Under the pieces are notes generated by a model that saw nothing but the letters and a program-made list of their open reading frames with translations, was not told where the DNA came from and ran no database searches. Positions 42,692 to 50,847 of a stretch of DNA of 64,000 nucleotides are shown here, piece after piece. Source of the stretch: Leifsonia poae (GTDB taxonomy: Bacteria; Actinomycetota; Actinomycetes; Actinomycetales; Microbacteriaceae); the NCBI RefSeq assembly GCF_020009625.1, contig NZ_JAIHLP010000001.1, positions 1-64,000 on the forward strand, written 5' to 3'. A program made the position numbers and the translations under genes. The number at the start of each line of letters is the position of its first letter. Positions within the stretch are counted from its first letter, which is position 1.

Positions 42692-43639
42692 ATGGACATC
42701 ACCCGCGCGCACAACGACAGGATGCGCGATCTCGACCCGCTGATCGGGCCGCTCGCGCCCCTCGATCCGACCGCCGCCGGCTATCGGGTGGCCAGGGTCG
42801 GCGCGGCGGGCGCCGAAGCGATCGCGCGGCTGGAGGCCGTCGAGGCGGATTCGCTGGACGCCGTCTGGGGTGCGCTCCGTCGTCACTCGCTCGACCTGCG
42901 GTCGGCCGGTGAGGACGGTGAGCGCACTGTCGCCGTCGAGCGCGTGCTCGACGCATGGTTGGCCGAGATCACCGATGCCGAGCGGCGCGGCGATCGGGAC
43001 AGTTCCGCGCGCGTGGCGGTGCCGTCGCGAGATATCGCGCTGGTCAACGCGCTGTATGGTCGCGGTTTCGGGCCGACCGGCATCCGGGCGCTGAGGCCTC
43101 GCCCGCGTTCGCACCAGGGCGCGGCCCCCGGCCTCCCGCGAACGCTTCAGGGCGGCGTCGTCCGCACGGCGACGGTGGACGACGCCGAGGTGCTCGGCCG
43201 GCTCGATGAGAAGCTTCTCGCCTTGGACGCACATTTCGCCGGGGTCACCGTGCGGCCGAAGGCCGCCTCGATGTTCGCCGATGCCTATCGCGATCGTCTT
43301 CGGCGGGCGCCGGACACCACCTGGGTGCTCGAACGAGGCGGAACGATCACCGGGTTCATCCATGTCATGCCCGACGAAGCATCGCCGGAGCCGGATTCGC
43401 CGCCCCTCGCGCTCGTCGGCGGACAGTACCTCGTGGTCATGTACCTCGACGAGAGCGAGCGGGGCGCCGGAATGGGTGCTGAGTTCGTCGGAATCGCGCA
43501 CGACATCCTGGATGCGACCGCCTCGCCGTACACCCTGCTCAGCTACGCCGTGGCGAATCCGCGCTCCGGGCCGTTCTGGTCGCGTTCGGGCTACCGACCG
43601 GTGATCACCGAATGGCAGCGGCGCCCGGCCGTGCTGTGA
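42692..43639 (+). CDS. GNAT-family acetyltransferase, long form
   Basis: About 315 residues. The N-terminal half looks like a degenerate GNAT lobe (AAGAEAIARLEAVEADSLDAVW, VPSRDIALVNALYGRGF), while residues 160 on form a typical GNAT domain (TATVDDAEVLGRLDEKL, GTITGFIHVM, QYLVVMYLDESERGAGMGAEFVGIA, PRSGPFWSRSGYRPV). Tandem-GNAT proteins are common in actinobacteria. ATG 42692 is preferred because GGAG lies nine bases upstream; ATG 42677 would add five residues. The acceptor is unknown. Confidence 0.8.
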   Translation: MDITRAHNDRMRDLDPLIGPLAPLDPTAAGYRVARVGAAGAEAIARLEAVEADSLDAVWGALRRHSLDLRSAGEDGERTVAVERVLDAWLAEITDAERRGDRDSSARVAVPSRDIALVNALYGRGFGPTGIRALRPRPRSHQGAAPGLPRTLQGGVVRTATVDDAEVLGRLDEKLLALDAHFAGVTVRPKAASMFADAYRDRLRRAPDTTWVLERGGTITGFIHVMPDEASPEPDSPPLALVGGQYLVVMYLDESERGAGMGAEFVGIAHDILDATASPYTLLSYAVANPRSGPFWSRSGYRPVITEWQRRPAVL

Positions 43640-43762
43640 TCGCCGCGCATTGACGCTCGCCGCACGGCGCCTTGACACGCCCGGAACACTCGCTGCCGAC
43701 TCCTGGAGCGGCGCTCGGCGGCTCGCTTAGCGTCGAGGCAGCCAATCGATAGAGGAGGAATA

Positions 43763-44209
43763 GTGAGTCACATCGACGAACTGCTCAACAACACCCTGCC
43801 GCTGCTCGACGTGGAGTGGACGGACGAGGGTGAGGCCGCAGGCCTGGAGGAACCCGCCAACCTGGGCGAGGGCTTCGAACTCGTGGGCCGGCTGACGCAG
43901 AAGGACAGCCGCATCCACATGACCTACATCTGGGTCACCGAGCTCGACGAGGAGACCCACTGGGTCAATGAGCACGTGCACGACTACGACGAGGTGCTGA
44001 TCTGGACGGGGAGCGACCCGGAGAATCCGCGGGATCTCGGTGCCGAGATCTACATGGAGATCGACGGTGAGCGGCGCACCATCACCGAGTCCGGGTCGAT
44101 CTACATTCCGGCCGGCACCAAGCATTGTCCGCTCGGGTTCATCCGTGTCACGCGCCCGTTCACCTTCAGCGCGCTCTCGTTGGCACCGGAGTACAAGTCG
44201 ACGCGATGA
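43763..44209 (+). CDS. Cupin-fold protein
   Basis: A 148-residue acidic protein with a cupin barrel: ETHWVNEHVHDYDEVLIWTGSDPE carries HxH and Glu/Asp metal-ligand candidates (first cupin motif), and SGSIYIPAGTKHCPLGFIRV carries the second motif with PAGTKH. A metal site is therefore likely. The GTG at 43763 has a near-ideal GAGGAGG site. It is followed by a strong terminator, so it is separate from the monooxygenase gene. The ligand is unknown; such single cupins often sit next to aromatic-degradation genes. Confidence 0.82.
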   Translation: MSHIDELLNNTLPLLDVEWTDEGEAAGLEEPANLGEGFELVGRLTQKDSRIHMTYIWVTELDEETHWVNEHVHDYDEVLIWTGSDPENPRDLGAEIYMEIDGERRTITESGSIYIPAGTKHCPLGFIRVTRPFTFSALSLAPEYKSTR

Positions 44210-44230
44210 CGAAGGTCGGACGGGGTTCCA

Positions 44231-44267
44231 CCGAGGGGCCGGGTGCGGATCGCATCCGGCCCCTCGG
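44231..44267 (+). terminator. Strong hairpin after the cupin gene
   Basis: CCGAGGGGCCGG pairs perfectly with CCGGCCCCTCGG over 12 bp, and the loop itself can pair further (GTGCG with CGCAT). It begins 21 bp after the cupin stop. No T tract follows. Confidence 0.75.
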
Positions 44268-44269
44268 CG

Positions 44270-44297
44270 TTGCGGTATGGTGGCTGTGCGATATAAG
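44270..44297 (+). promoter_or_regulatory. Candidate promoter of the flavin monooxygenase gene
   Basis: TTGCGG, a 16-bp spacer and TATAAG lie about 70 bp before the GTG. Just downstream at 44307-44319 TTCG-n5-CGAA forms an inverted repeat that could be an operator. Confidence 0.4.
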
Positions 44298-44364
44298 AAT
44301 CGTGTGTTCGAATAGCGAATATGACTCGCTGGTGTGAGTCCCCACGACGAAGTGAGGAGAGTCC

Positions 44365-46266
44365 GTGCAGTTCCACCACCACGGCTATGTTTCCGGTGAT
44401 CCGCGCATCCAGGCGGCGGCCGGTGTCGGCATCGATCGTCCCGATGAACTCCCGGATGCGGTCGACGTGCTCATCGTCGGCAGCGGACCGGCCGGCATGA
44501 TCACCGCCGCGCAGCTCTCGCAGTTCCCCGGCATCACGACGCGCATCGTGGAGCGGCGCGGCGGCCGGCTCGCGATCGGCCAGGCGGACGGCATCCAGGC
44601 CCGCAGTGTGGAGACGTTCGACGCGTTCGGATTCGCCGAGCGGATCACGGCCGAGGCCTATCGAATCACGGAGATGGCCTTCTGGAAACCGGATCCTGCA
44701 GACCCAACGCGGATCGTGCGATCGGCGCGCGCCGTCGATGATCCGGCAGGGATCAGCGAGTTCCCGCACCTCATCGTCAACCAGGCCAGAGTGCTCGACT
44801 ACTTCGCCGAGGTGATGGCGACCTCGCCGACCCGGATGACCCCCGACTACGGATTGGAGTTCGTCCGCCTCGAGATCGCCGAGACGGGGGCGTACCCGGT
44901 GACGGTCACCCTTGAGCACACGGTGGGAGACCGGGCGGGCGAGAGACGTATCGTGCGCGCGAGGTACGTCGTCGGAGCGGACGGGGCGCGCAGCAGAGTG
45001 CGCGAGTCGATCGGGTGCCACCTCGCCGGAGACCAGGCCAACCACGCCTGGGGCGTCATGGATGTGCTCGCGGTCACCGATTTCCCGGATATCCGCACGA
45101 AGTGCTCGATCCAGTCCGAGACAGGGAACATCCTGCTCATTCCCCGCGAGGGCGGACACCTTTTCCGAATGTATGTCGATCTCGGTGAGGTGGCGGCCGA
45201 CGACAACGGCGCGGTGCGCGCCACCACAATCGAGCAGATCATCGCACAGGCGAACGGGATACTGCATCCGTACCGCCTCGATGTGCGGAGCGTGGCATGG
45301 CACAGCGTCTACGAGGTCGGCCATCGCCTGACCGACCGGTTCGACGACGTGCCGACCGGGGCGATCGGGTCCCGGGCGCCGCGTGTGTTCATCACCGGCG
45401 ACTCATGCCACACACACAGCGCCAAAGCCGGACAGGGGATGAACGTCTCGATGCAGGACGGCTTCAACCTCGGGTGGAAGCTCGCGCACGTGCTCGAGGG
45501 CCGCAGCCCGGAGAGTCTGCTCGCAACATACTCCGCCGAGCGGCAGGTGGTGGCCAAGAACCTCATCGACTTCGACAAAGAGTGGTCGACCCTGATGGCG
45601 ACGAAACCCGAAGACCTCGCCGACCCGTCAGAACTGGAGGACTTCTACGTCAGGACGGCGGAGTTCCCGGCCGGGTTCATGACCGAGTACGCGCCGTCAC
45701 TGCTGATAGGGCAACCCGAGCATCAGAGCCTGGCAACGGGGTACCCGCTCGGCAAGCGGTTCAAGTCGGCGATCGTCGAACGCGTCTGCGACACGAACCC
45801 CGTGCACCTGGGCCACCAGGCGAAGGCAGACGGCCGCTGGCGCCTCTATGTCTTCGCCGACGCCGCGAAGGCGGGGGAGCCCTCGGCGCTCGCCGGGTTC
45901 GCGGAGTGGCTCGCCCACTCGCCCGAGTCCCCGGTCGTGGCGTGTACGCCACCGGACGGCGATGAGGACGCGTGGTTCGACATCACGGTGATCTACCAGC
46001 AGGACCATACCGGCGTCGACCTCGGTGCGGTGCCCGCTGTGTTCAAGCCGCGGGTCGGCCCGTTCGGCTTGATCGACCTGCAGAAGGTGTTCGCGGCCGA
46101 ACGCGGCGACGACATCTTCGATCAGCGCGGGGTCGACCGCGGTGGTGCCGTCGTGGTCGTGCGGCCGGACCAGTATGTGGCGAACATCCTCCCGCTGACC
46201 GCGACGGACGATCTCGCCGCGTTCTTCCGACCGATTCTGTTCTCCCGACAGCCCGACCGCGTCTGA
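44365..46266 (+). CDS. FAD-dependent monooxygenase, phenol 2-monooxygenase type
   Basis: A 633-residue class A flavoprotein hydroxylase. Visible: the FAD loop VDVLIVGSGPAGMITAAQL near residue 35, GIQARSVETFDAFGF, the DG motif GADGARSRVRESIG near 205, GDSCHTHSAKAGQGMNVSMQDGFNLGWKL near 345, and a C-terminal thioredoxin-like domain typical of phenol and 3-hydroxybenzoate 4-hydroxylases (PHBH-like with PHHY_C). It should hydroxylate a phenolic ring using NADPH and O2. GTG 44365 has GAGGAG upstream. No ring-cleavage genes are in the window, so the pathway is incomplete here. Confidence 0.9.
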   Translation: MQFHHHGYVSGDPRIQAAAGVGIDRPDELPDAVDVLIVGSGPAGMITAAQLSQFPGITTRIVERRGGRLAIGQADGIQARSVETFDAFGFAERITAEAYRITEMAFWKPDPADPTRIVRSARAVDDPAGISEFPHLIVNQARVLDYFAEVMATSPTRMTPDYGLEFVRLEIAETGAYPVTVTLEHTVGDRAGERRIVRARYVVGADGARSRVRESIGCHLAGDQANHAWGVMDVLAVTDFPDIRTKCSIQSETGNILLIPREGGHLFRMYVDLGEVAADDNGAVRATTIEQIIAQANGILHPYRLDVRSVAWHSVYEVGHRLTDRFDDVPTGAIGSRAPRVFITGDSCHTHSAKAGQGMNVSMQDGFNLGWKLAHVLEGRSPESLLATYSAERQVVAKNLIDFDKEWSTLMATKPEDLADPSELEDFYVRTAEFPAGFMTEYAPSLLIGQPEHQSLATGYPLGKRFKSAIVERVCDTNPVHLGHQAKADGRWRLYVFADAAKAGEPSALAGFAEWLAHSPESPVVACTPPDGDEDAWFDITVIYQQDHTGVDLGAVPAVFKPRVGPFGLIDLQKVFAAERGDDIFDQRGVDRGGAVVVVRPDQYVANILPLTATDDLAAFFRPILFSRQPDRV

Positions 46267-46358
46267 GACCGACACGGTGGAAGCGAGGGGCGGGATGACT
46301 GTGCGATCGCCGTGACGACGACGTAGCGCCCGTGAACGCATCCGGTCTGAGCCGCCCG

Positions 46359-46364
46359 TAGGCT
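46359..46364 (+). promoter_or_regulatory. -10 box of a leaderless promoter
   Basis: TAGGCT, GTCCCT, then GTG at 46371. Confidence 0.5.
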
Positions 46365-46370
46365 GTCCCT

Positions 46371-46667
46371 GTGTCCGACTCATCCTCCTCGCCGCGCCGC
46401 ATCGAGATCACCCTCCATCGGCCCCGGATCGGCTGGTACCCGAAGCCGACCGTCGTGTACAACGGGCACGGGCATCCCGCCCAGTGGGGAACCGGCACCT
46501 GGCAGATCGCCCTCGACGGCCCGACGTCGGTCGGCGTCTTCCTGTTCAATCGGTTGTGGAAGTTCGGTGCGGCCGAAACCATTGTCACCGCTGACGGCCC
46601 GACGAGACTCGTCTACCGTGCACCCGTGCTGCCCTTCCTGCCCGGGCGGCTGACAGCGGAGGCGTAG
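46371..46667 (+). CDS. Small protein of unknown function
   Basis: A 98-residue protein with beta-like stretches: IEITLHRPRIGWYPKPTVVYN, HPAQWGTGTWQIALDG, TSVGVFLFNRLWKFGAAE, TRLVYRAPVLPFLPG. No signal or membrane segment. A TAGGCT box six bases before the GTG supports the start. The compact alternating pattern suggests a small beta-barrel. Function unknown; neighbours give no clue. Confidence 0.6.
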   Translation: MSDSSSSPRRIEITLHRPRIGWYPKPTVVYNGHGHPAQWGTGTWQIALDGPTSVGVFLFNRLWKFGAAETIVTADGPTRLVYRAPVLPFLPGRLTAEA

Positions 46668-46773
46668 GTCCGATCCCACGCCCGGTGACGGTCGGTCCTA
46701 CGACGGATGCGACATCGCTGCGCCCGCCGTATCGTCGAGGGGTGTCCACGCGGTGGACGGGAGAGGTTCGACG

Positions 46774-47208
46774 ATGGACGGTCGGTCGAGAAGGATGCGA
46801 TTCGCCGCCGTCGGTGCGCTCATCCTGGCCGTCGGACTGCTGGTCCACCGCTTCGTCGGCGGCGACCTCGGCGGCTTCCTGGGGGATGCGCTGTATGCGG
46901 CTCTCATCTACGTGCTCGTGGCATTCATCGCACCCCGGGTGCGGATCGTCGTGCCGGTGGCCGTAGCGCTGGCGTTCTGCTGGTCGATCGAGGTCTTCCA
47001 GCTGACACCGGTGCCGGCCGAGCTCTCCCAGACGATCCCCGGCGCCTCCCTCGTTCTTGGGTCGACGTTCCAATGGTTCGACCTCGTGGCGTACGCGATC
47101 GGGGTCGGGCTCGCCGCACTGCTGGATGCGCGTCCCCGCTCGGTCGCCGCCCGGCAGGCTCGAGGTGGTGCGTCGGAAGGTGAGCGCCTTCCGGGACGCT
47201 CCGGCTAA
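46774..47208 (+). CDS. DUF2809 membrane protein
   Basis: A 144-residue protein with four hydrophobic helices: RFAAVGALILAVGLLVHRF, GDALYAALIYVLVAFIAP, IVVPVAVALAFCWSIEVFQ and FDLVAYAIGVGLAALLDA. The motif CWSIEVFQL...GSTFQWFDLVAYAIG is the DUF2809 signature. Function unknown. ATG 46774 is preferred, with GAGAGG nine bases upstream; a GTG at 46753 would add seven residues. Its end overlaps the convergent oxidoreductase by 4 bp. Confidence 0.82.
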   Translation: MDGRSRRMRFAAVGALILAVGLLVHRFVGGDLGGFLGDALYAALIYVLVAFIAPRVRIVVPVAVALAFCWSIEVFQLTPVPAELSQTIPGASLVLGSTFQWFDLVAYAIGVGLAALLDARPRSVAARQARGGASEGERLPGRSG

Positions 47209-48185
47209 CCCGCCTGCAGCAGGATCTTGCCCCGATGGACCGACGACTCCATGCGCCGGTGGGCCTGAGGGGCATCCTCCAGCGGGAACACGGAGTCGAT
47301 GACCGGGCGCACCCGGCCGGCATCGAGCAGGGGCCACACGTGTTCGCGAACGGACGCGATGACGGCCACGCGTTCTGCGAGCGGTCGGGCGCGCAGTGTC
47401 GTTCCCCAGATGCGGGCGCGCTTGCGCATCAGCGTTCCCACGTCGATGCTGCTGGGGGTGTTGCTGCGCGCGGCGATCGACATGATGCGCCCGCCGACCG
47501 CCAGCGCTTCGAGGTCGCGGGCGATGTAGTCGCCGCCCACGATGTCGAGGACGACGTCGACGCCGACCCCGCGCGTGGCATCAGCGATGACATCGACGAA
47601 GTCCTGTTCGCGGTAGTCGATAGCGACCTCGGCGCCGAGTGCGCGACAGAACGCGACCTTCTCGGCGGTGCCGGCGGTGGCGAACACGCGTGCGCCCATC
47701 GCGGCGCCCAGCTGCACGGCCATCGAACCGATCCCGCTGGAGCCGCCGTGCACGAGCAGGCTCTCGCCGGGTCGCAGGCCGGCGTTGTGGAAGACGTTGG
47801 ACCAGACGGTCGCCGTCACCTCAGGCAGCCCGGCCGCCTCGACGAGGTCGACTCCGGCCGGCACGGGCAGCACCAGGCCCGCATCCACTGTGGCGAGCTC
47901 AGCGTAGCCGCCGCCCGGAAGGAGTGCGCAGACCCGGTCGCCGACCGCCCATTCCGTCACGGATGCGCCCAGCCCGACGACCTCGCCCGACACCTCGAGC
48001 CCGGGCCAGTCCGGTGCGCCCGCCGGTGCGGGGTAGAAGCCGCGGCGCTGCGCGAGATCGGCGCCGTTCAGTCCGGCCGCGGCGACCCGGATGAGGATCT
48101 CCCGATCGCTCGGAACCGGGTCGTCCATTTCGGTCAGAGCGAGAACGTCGGGACCTCCGGGGGCGGTGATGACGACCGCGCGCAT
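47205..48185 (-). CDS. MDR-superfamily NAD(P)H quinone oxidoreductase-like protein
   Basis: A 326-residue medium-chain dehydrogenase/reductase without the structural or catalytic zinc ligands. It begins MRAVVITAPGGPDVLAL and contains AAGLNGADLAQRRGFYPAP, GLEVSGEVVGLG, GLPEVTATVWSNVF and the nucleotide-binding VHGGSSGIGSMAVQLG. This is the PIG3/QorA-like group that reduces quinones or enones with NADPH. ATG 48185 overlaps the stop of the ABC permease by one base, so it is probably the last gene of that operon. Confidence 0.9.
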   Translation of the reverse strand: MRAVVITAPGGPDVLALTEMDDPVPSDREILIRVAAAGLNGADLAQRRGFYPAPAGAPDWPGLEVSGEVVGLGASVTEWAVGDRVCALLPGGGYAELATVDAGLVLPVPAGVDLVEAAGLPEVTATVWSNVFHNAGLRPGESLLVHGGSSGIGSMAVQLGAAMGARVFATAGTAEKVAFCRALGAEVAIDYREQDFVDVIADATRGVGVDVVLDIVGGDYIARDLEALAVGGRIMSIAARSNTPSSIDVGTLMRKRARIWGTTLRARPLAERVAVIASVREHVWPLLDAGRVRPVIDSVFPLEDAPQAHRRMESSVHRGKILLQAG

Positions 48186-49432
48186 CAGCGCCCGCCCGAC
48201 CGTTCGGCGGCGGGTGCTCGGCGGCCGAGCACATCCCGGATCTTCACCTTGTTCGTGTACTCGATCGACCCGTAGCGGAACAGCCGCACAGCCACCCGGA
48301 GCACGATCGCCGAGAGCACGAAGAGCTCGACGATGATGATGATCGCCTGCCACAACGGCAACGTTCCGAACGCGTTGCGCAGCAGGGCGGTCACAGGCGC
48401 CGAGTAGGGGAAGAACGAGAACACTTGCACGATCGTGGCGTTCGGGTCGCTGATGATGAGAGCGATCGTGTAGAAGGGGATGAAGATCAGCACCATCAGC
48501 GCGCCGAAGATCGGGCCCGCATCCTTGGCTGTCGGCATCACCGCACCGAGGGCGACGAGCGTTCCGGTGAACAGCGAGAACCCTCCGAGCAGGATGAGCG
48601 CGCCCACGATCATCTGCTGCGGGTCGAACACGAACGCCGACAGGTCGAGGTCGGGGATGTTCAGCTGGGAGCGGAAGAACAGGTAGGCGAGCACCGTGGG
48701 GATCGCGAACACCAACATCTGCACGATCCCGATCATGAACAGCGAGATCACCTTGCCGAGAATGAGACTCGTCGGGTTGATCGTGGTGAGGATCATCTCG
48801 GTGACGCGGTTCTCCTTCTCTTCGAGGGTGGAGTTCAGCATCTGGTTGCCGAGCAGCAGGATCACGATGTAAAAGATCACCAGGAAGAGCAGGGCGGGGA
48901 TGACGGCGTTGAAGCCGCCTGCGACCTCCCCGTTTTTGAATGTGGTTGTGTCGGAAGAGACGGTGCCCTGCAGGATCGCGGAGTACTGGGGGGAGTCGAT
49001 CCGACTTTCGACGCTCGTCGTGAGGATCGCTTCGGCGACCGAGGAGTATCGGCCGTTCTGGAAGACGCCGCTGTCGGCGCCGTAGACCTTGATCGGCTGT
49101 TTCGCCGGGTCGGCCGGGTAGGCGAAGAAGGCGTCGACCGTGCCGGTTTTCACTGCGGCGACGCCGGCGACGTCCCCCTCGGCCTTCGTGCCGCCGAGCT
49201 TGTCGACGACGGCGGGGTCGACCAGGCCGGAGGCATCGGTGTACTCGAACGAGAAGTGGGCGTCCTTCTGCGCGGCGGCACTCTTATCGGTCGAGCTGTT
49301 GGAGGCGAAGACGAGGAGGAACACGATGATCAGGATGACCGGCACGAACAGGGTGGCCACCCAGAACCGCCCCTTGGTGATCGTGCGGACGAACTCGAAC
49401 GTGATGACGGTTCCGAGGTTGTGCTGGGCCAT
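48185..49432 (-). CDS. ABC-2 permease (NatB-like)
   Basis: A 415-residue membrane protein. One N-terminal helix (FWVATLFVPVILIIVFLLVF) is followed by a roughly 150-residue external domain, then five helices starting at AVIPALLFLVIFYIVILLLG. The cytosolic loop TLEEKENRVTEMILTTINP and the following SLILGKVISLF are typical of NatB/YhaP permeases (ABC2_membrane_3). It would export an ion or small molecule with the ATPase encoded upstream on the same strand (one-base overlap). Confidence 0.9.
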   Translation of the reverse strand: MAQHNLGTVITFEFVRTITKGRFWVATLFVPVILIIVFLLVFASNSSTDKSAAAQKDAHFSFEYTDASGLVDPAVVDKLGGTKAEGDVAGVAAVKTGTVDAFFAYPADPAKQPIKVYGADSGVFQNGRYSSVAEAILTTSVESRIDSPQYSAILQGTVSSDTTTFKNGEVAGGFNAVIPALLFLVIFYIVILLLGNQMLNSTLEEKENRVTEMILTTINPTSLILGKVISLFMIGIVQMLVFAIPTVLAYLFFRSQLNIPDLDLSAFVFDPQQMIVGALILLGGFSLFTGTLVALGAVMPTAKDAGPIFGALMVLIFIPFYTIALIISDPNATIVQVFSFFPYSAPVTALLRNAFGTLPLWQAIIIIVELFVLSAIVLRVAVRLFRYGSIEYTNKVKIRDVLGRRAPAAERSGGR

Positions 49433-50328
49433 CAGCCGAGCTCCCTGTTCTCGGCTCCGTAGACTTCGACGAAGATGTCGTCGAGCGATTTGCGGGTCGG
49501 GGCGAAGCGCGCCACGTTCAAGCCGCCGTCGACGAGCGCCCGCAGGATGCCACTGACATCGGCGTCGTTCGCGACCTCGAGCTGGGCGTGGCCGCGCTCA
49601 TCCGACAGCAGCGTGTAGTCGGGGGAGGTGGGGATCGTGCCGGTGTGGTCGACGTGGATGACGGTGCCACCGAACTGCTCCTGCACCTCGGCGACGGTGC
49701 CGTAGGCGCGCGATGTTCCGTCTTTGAGCAGAATCACGCGATCGCAGAGTCGTTCGACTTCCTCCATCTGGTGGGTGACCATCATCACCGTCGATCCCGC
49801 CTTCTTCTGGTCGTCGATGATGTCCATGAGCAGGCGGCGGTTGACCGGGTCGAAGCCTTTCGTGGGCTCGTCGAGGATGAGGAGCTCGGGGTCGTTCATG
49901 ATCGTCACGCCGAGCTGCACTTTCTGCTGCTGACCGCCCGAGAGCTTGTCGAGGCGCACCTTCTCTTTCTCGCCGATGCCGACCCGCTCCAGGTATTCAC
50001 GGGACCACCGACGCGCGTGTTCTTTGCCGAGCCCCTTCAATTTGCCGAAGTAGACCATCACGTCGATCACGGACTCTTTCTTGTAGAGCCCGCGCTCCTC
50101 GGGCAGGTACCCGAGTCGCTCGCCGGTCTCCGGGCTGAACGTCCGGCCGTCGATGAGGAGGGTGCCGCCGGTCGGCTGGTAGATGCCGAGGAGGGCGCGG
50201 ATCGTCGTTGTCTTGCCAGACCCGTTGCTTCCGAGGAAGCCGAACGTCTCGCCCCGGTTGATGTCGAAGGAGAGGTCGCGGATGACGGTGGTGCGGCCGA
50301 AGTCCATGCGGAAGTTCGCGATGTGCAC
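49432..50328 (-). CDS. ABC transporter ATPase (NatA-like)
   Basis: A 298-residue ATPase: Walker A GSNGSGKTTT, LPEERGLYKKESVIDVMVYF after the Q loop, signature LSGGQQQKVQLG, Walker B LLILDEPTKGFDP, and a C-terminal DUF4162-type domain ending LDDIFVEVYG. The GLYKKxxV motif is typical of NatA/YhaQ. The GTG at 50328 has no ribosome-binding site; one more C in the run just upstream would join it to a GTG at 50354 preceded by GGGGA, giving MSTATAPPLVHIANF and 307 residues. The true start is therefore uncertain. Confidence 0.88.
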   Translation of the reverse strand: MHIANFRMDFGRTTVIRDLSFDINRGETFGFLGSNGSGKTTTIRALLGIYQPTGGTLLIDGRTFSPETGERLGYLPEERGLYKKESVIDVMVYFGKLKGLGKEHARRWSREYLERVGIGEKEKVRLDKLSGGQQQKVQLGVTIMNDPELLILDEPTKGFDPVNRRLLMDIIDDQKKAGSTVMMVTHQMEEVERLCDRVILLKDGTSRAYGTVAEVQEQFGGTVIHVDHTGTIPTSPDYTLLSDERGHAQLEVANDADVSGILRALVDGGLNVARFAPTRKSLDDIFVEVYGAENRELG

Positions 50329-50393
50329 GAGGGGGGTGCGGTTGCGGTGCTCACCGTCCCCAACCTAGTGATAGACGTCGTGGCCGGGAAGCC

Positions 50394-50422
50394 TTGACAC
50401 GGTGAAGAGTTCGATCTACTGT
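50394..50422 (+). promoter_or_regulatory. Promoter of the arsR-type regulator gene
   Basis: A consensus -35 TTGACA (50394-50399), a 17-bp spacer and -10 TACTGT (50417-50422). Confidence 0.7.
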
Positions 50423-50424
50423 AT

Positions 50425-50440
50425 TCAACAGAAACGTTGA
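50425..50440. promoter_or_regulatory. Inverted-repeat operator overlapping the transcription start
   Basis: TCAAC-AGAAAC-GTTGA is a perfect 5-bp inverted repeat placed directly after the -10 box and before the AAAGGAG ribosome-binding site. That position fits autorepression by the ArsR-type protein it precedes. Confidence 0.6.
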
Positions 50441-50458
50441 TAAAGGAGTTAATTGAGT

Positions 50459-50845
50459 ATGCAGCAGGATGCGGCGGCTGAAGATCGGCTCGACCGGGCG
50501 TTCCAGGCGTTGGGCGACCGGGTGCGACGGGCCATCGTCGCCCGCCTCAGTCGGGGGCCGGCGACGGTCAACGAGCTGGCGGAGCCGTTCGCCATCACGA
50601 CGCAGGCGATCTCTCGGCACATCCACGTGCTGGAGCACGCCGGGCTCGTGACCCGCAGCCGCGACGCGCAGCGGCGGCCTGTGCACCTGAACCCCGGGGC
50701 GCTCGAAGAGCTCACCGCGTGGATCGACGGCTACCGCCTCGTGCGCGAACAGCAGTTCCGCACGCTGGACGCCGTTCTCGCCGAGCCCGGCCCCGCTCGG
50801 GGCCGGGCCGGTGGGGGCGGAGGAACCCATAACAAGGAGAAATGA
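50459..50845 (+). CDS. ArsR-family transcriptional regulator
   Basis: About 128 residues: winged helix LDRAFQALGDRVRRAIVARL, PATVNELAEPFAITTQAISRHIHVLEHAGLVTRSRDAQRRPVHL, then a helical tail EELTAWIDGYRLVREQQF. There are no metal-binding Cys pairs, so it is of the SdpR/SRPBCC-linked type rather than a metal sensor. ATG 50459 is ten bases from AAAGGAG; TTG 50453 is also possible. Its stop overlaps the first ATG of the next gene. It probably represses its own two-gene operon through the upstream inverted repeat. Confidence 0.9.
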   Translation: MQQDAAAEDRLDRAFQALGDRVRRAIVARLSRGPATVNELAEPFAITTQAISRHIHVLEHAGLVTRSRDAQRRPVHLNPGALEELTAWIDGYRLVREQQFRTLDAVLAEPGPARGRAGGGGGTHNKEK

Positions 50846-50847
50846 TC

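Noticed and set aside
46742..46744. Leaderless GTG start for the DUF2809 gene
   Set aside because: TATCGT lies six bases before this GTG, but the GTG is in another frame than the DUF2809 protein; the ATG at 46774 is the better start and the box probably makes a short leader.
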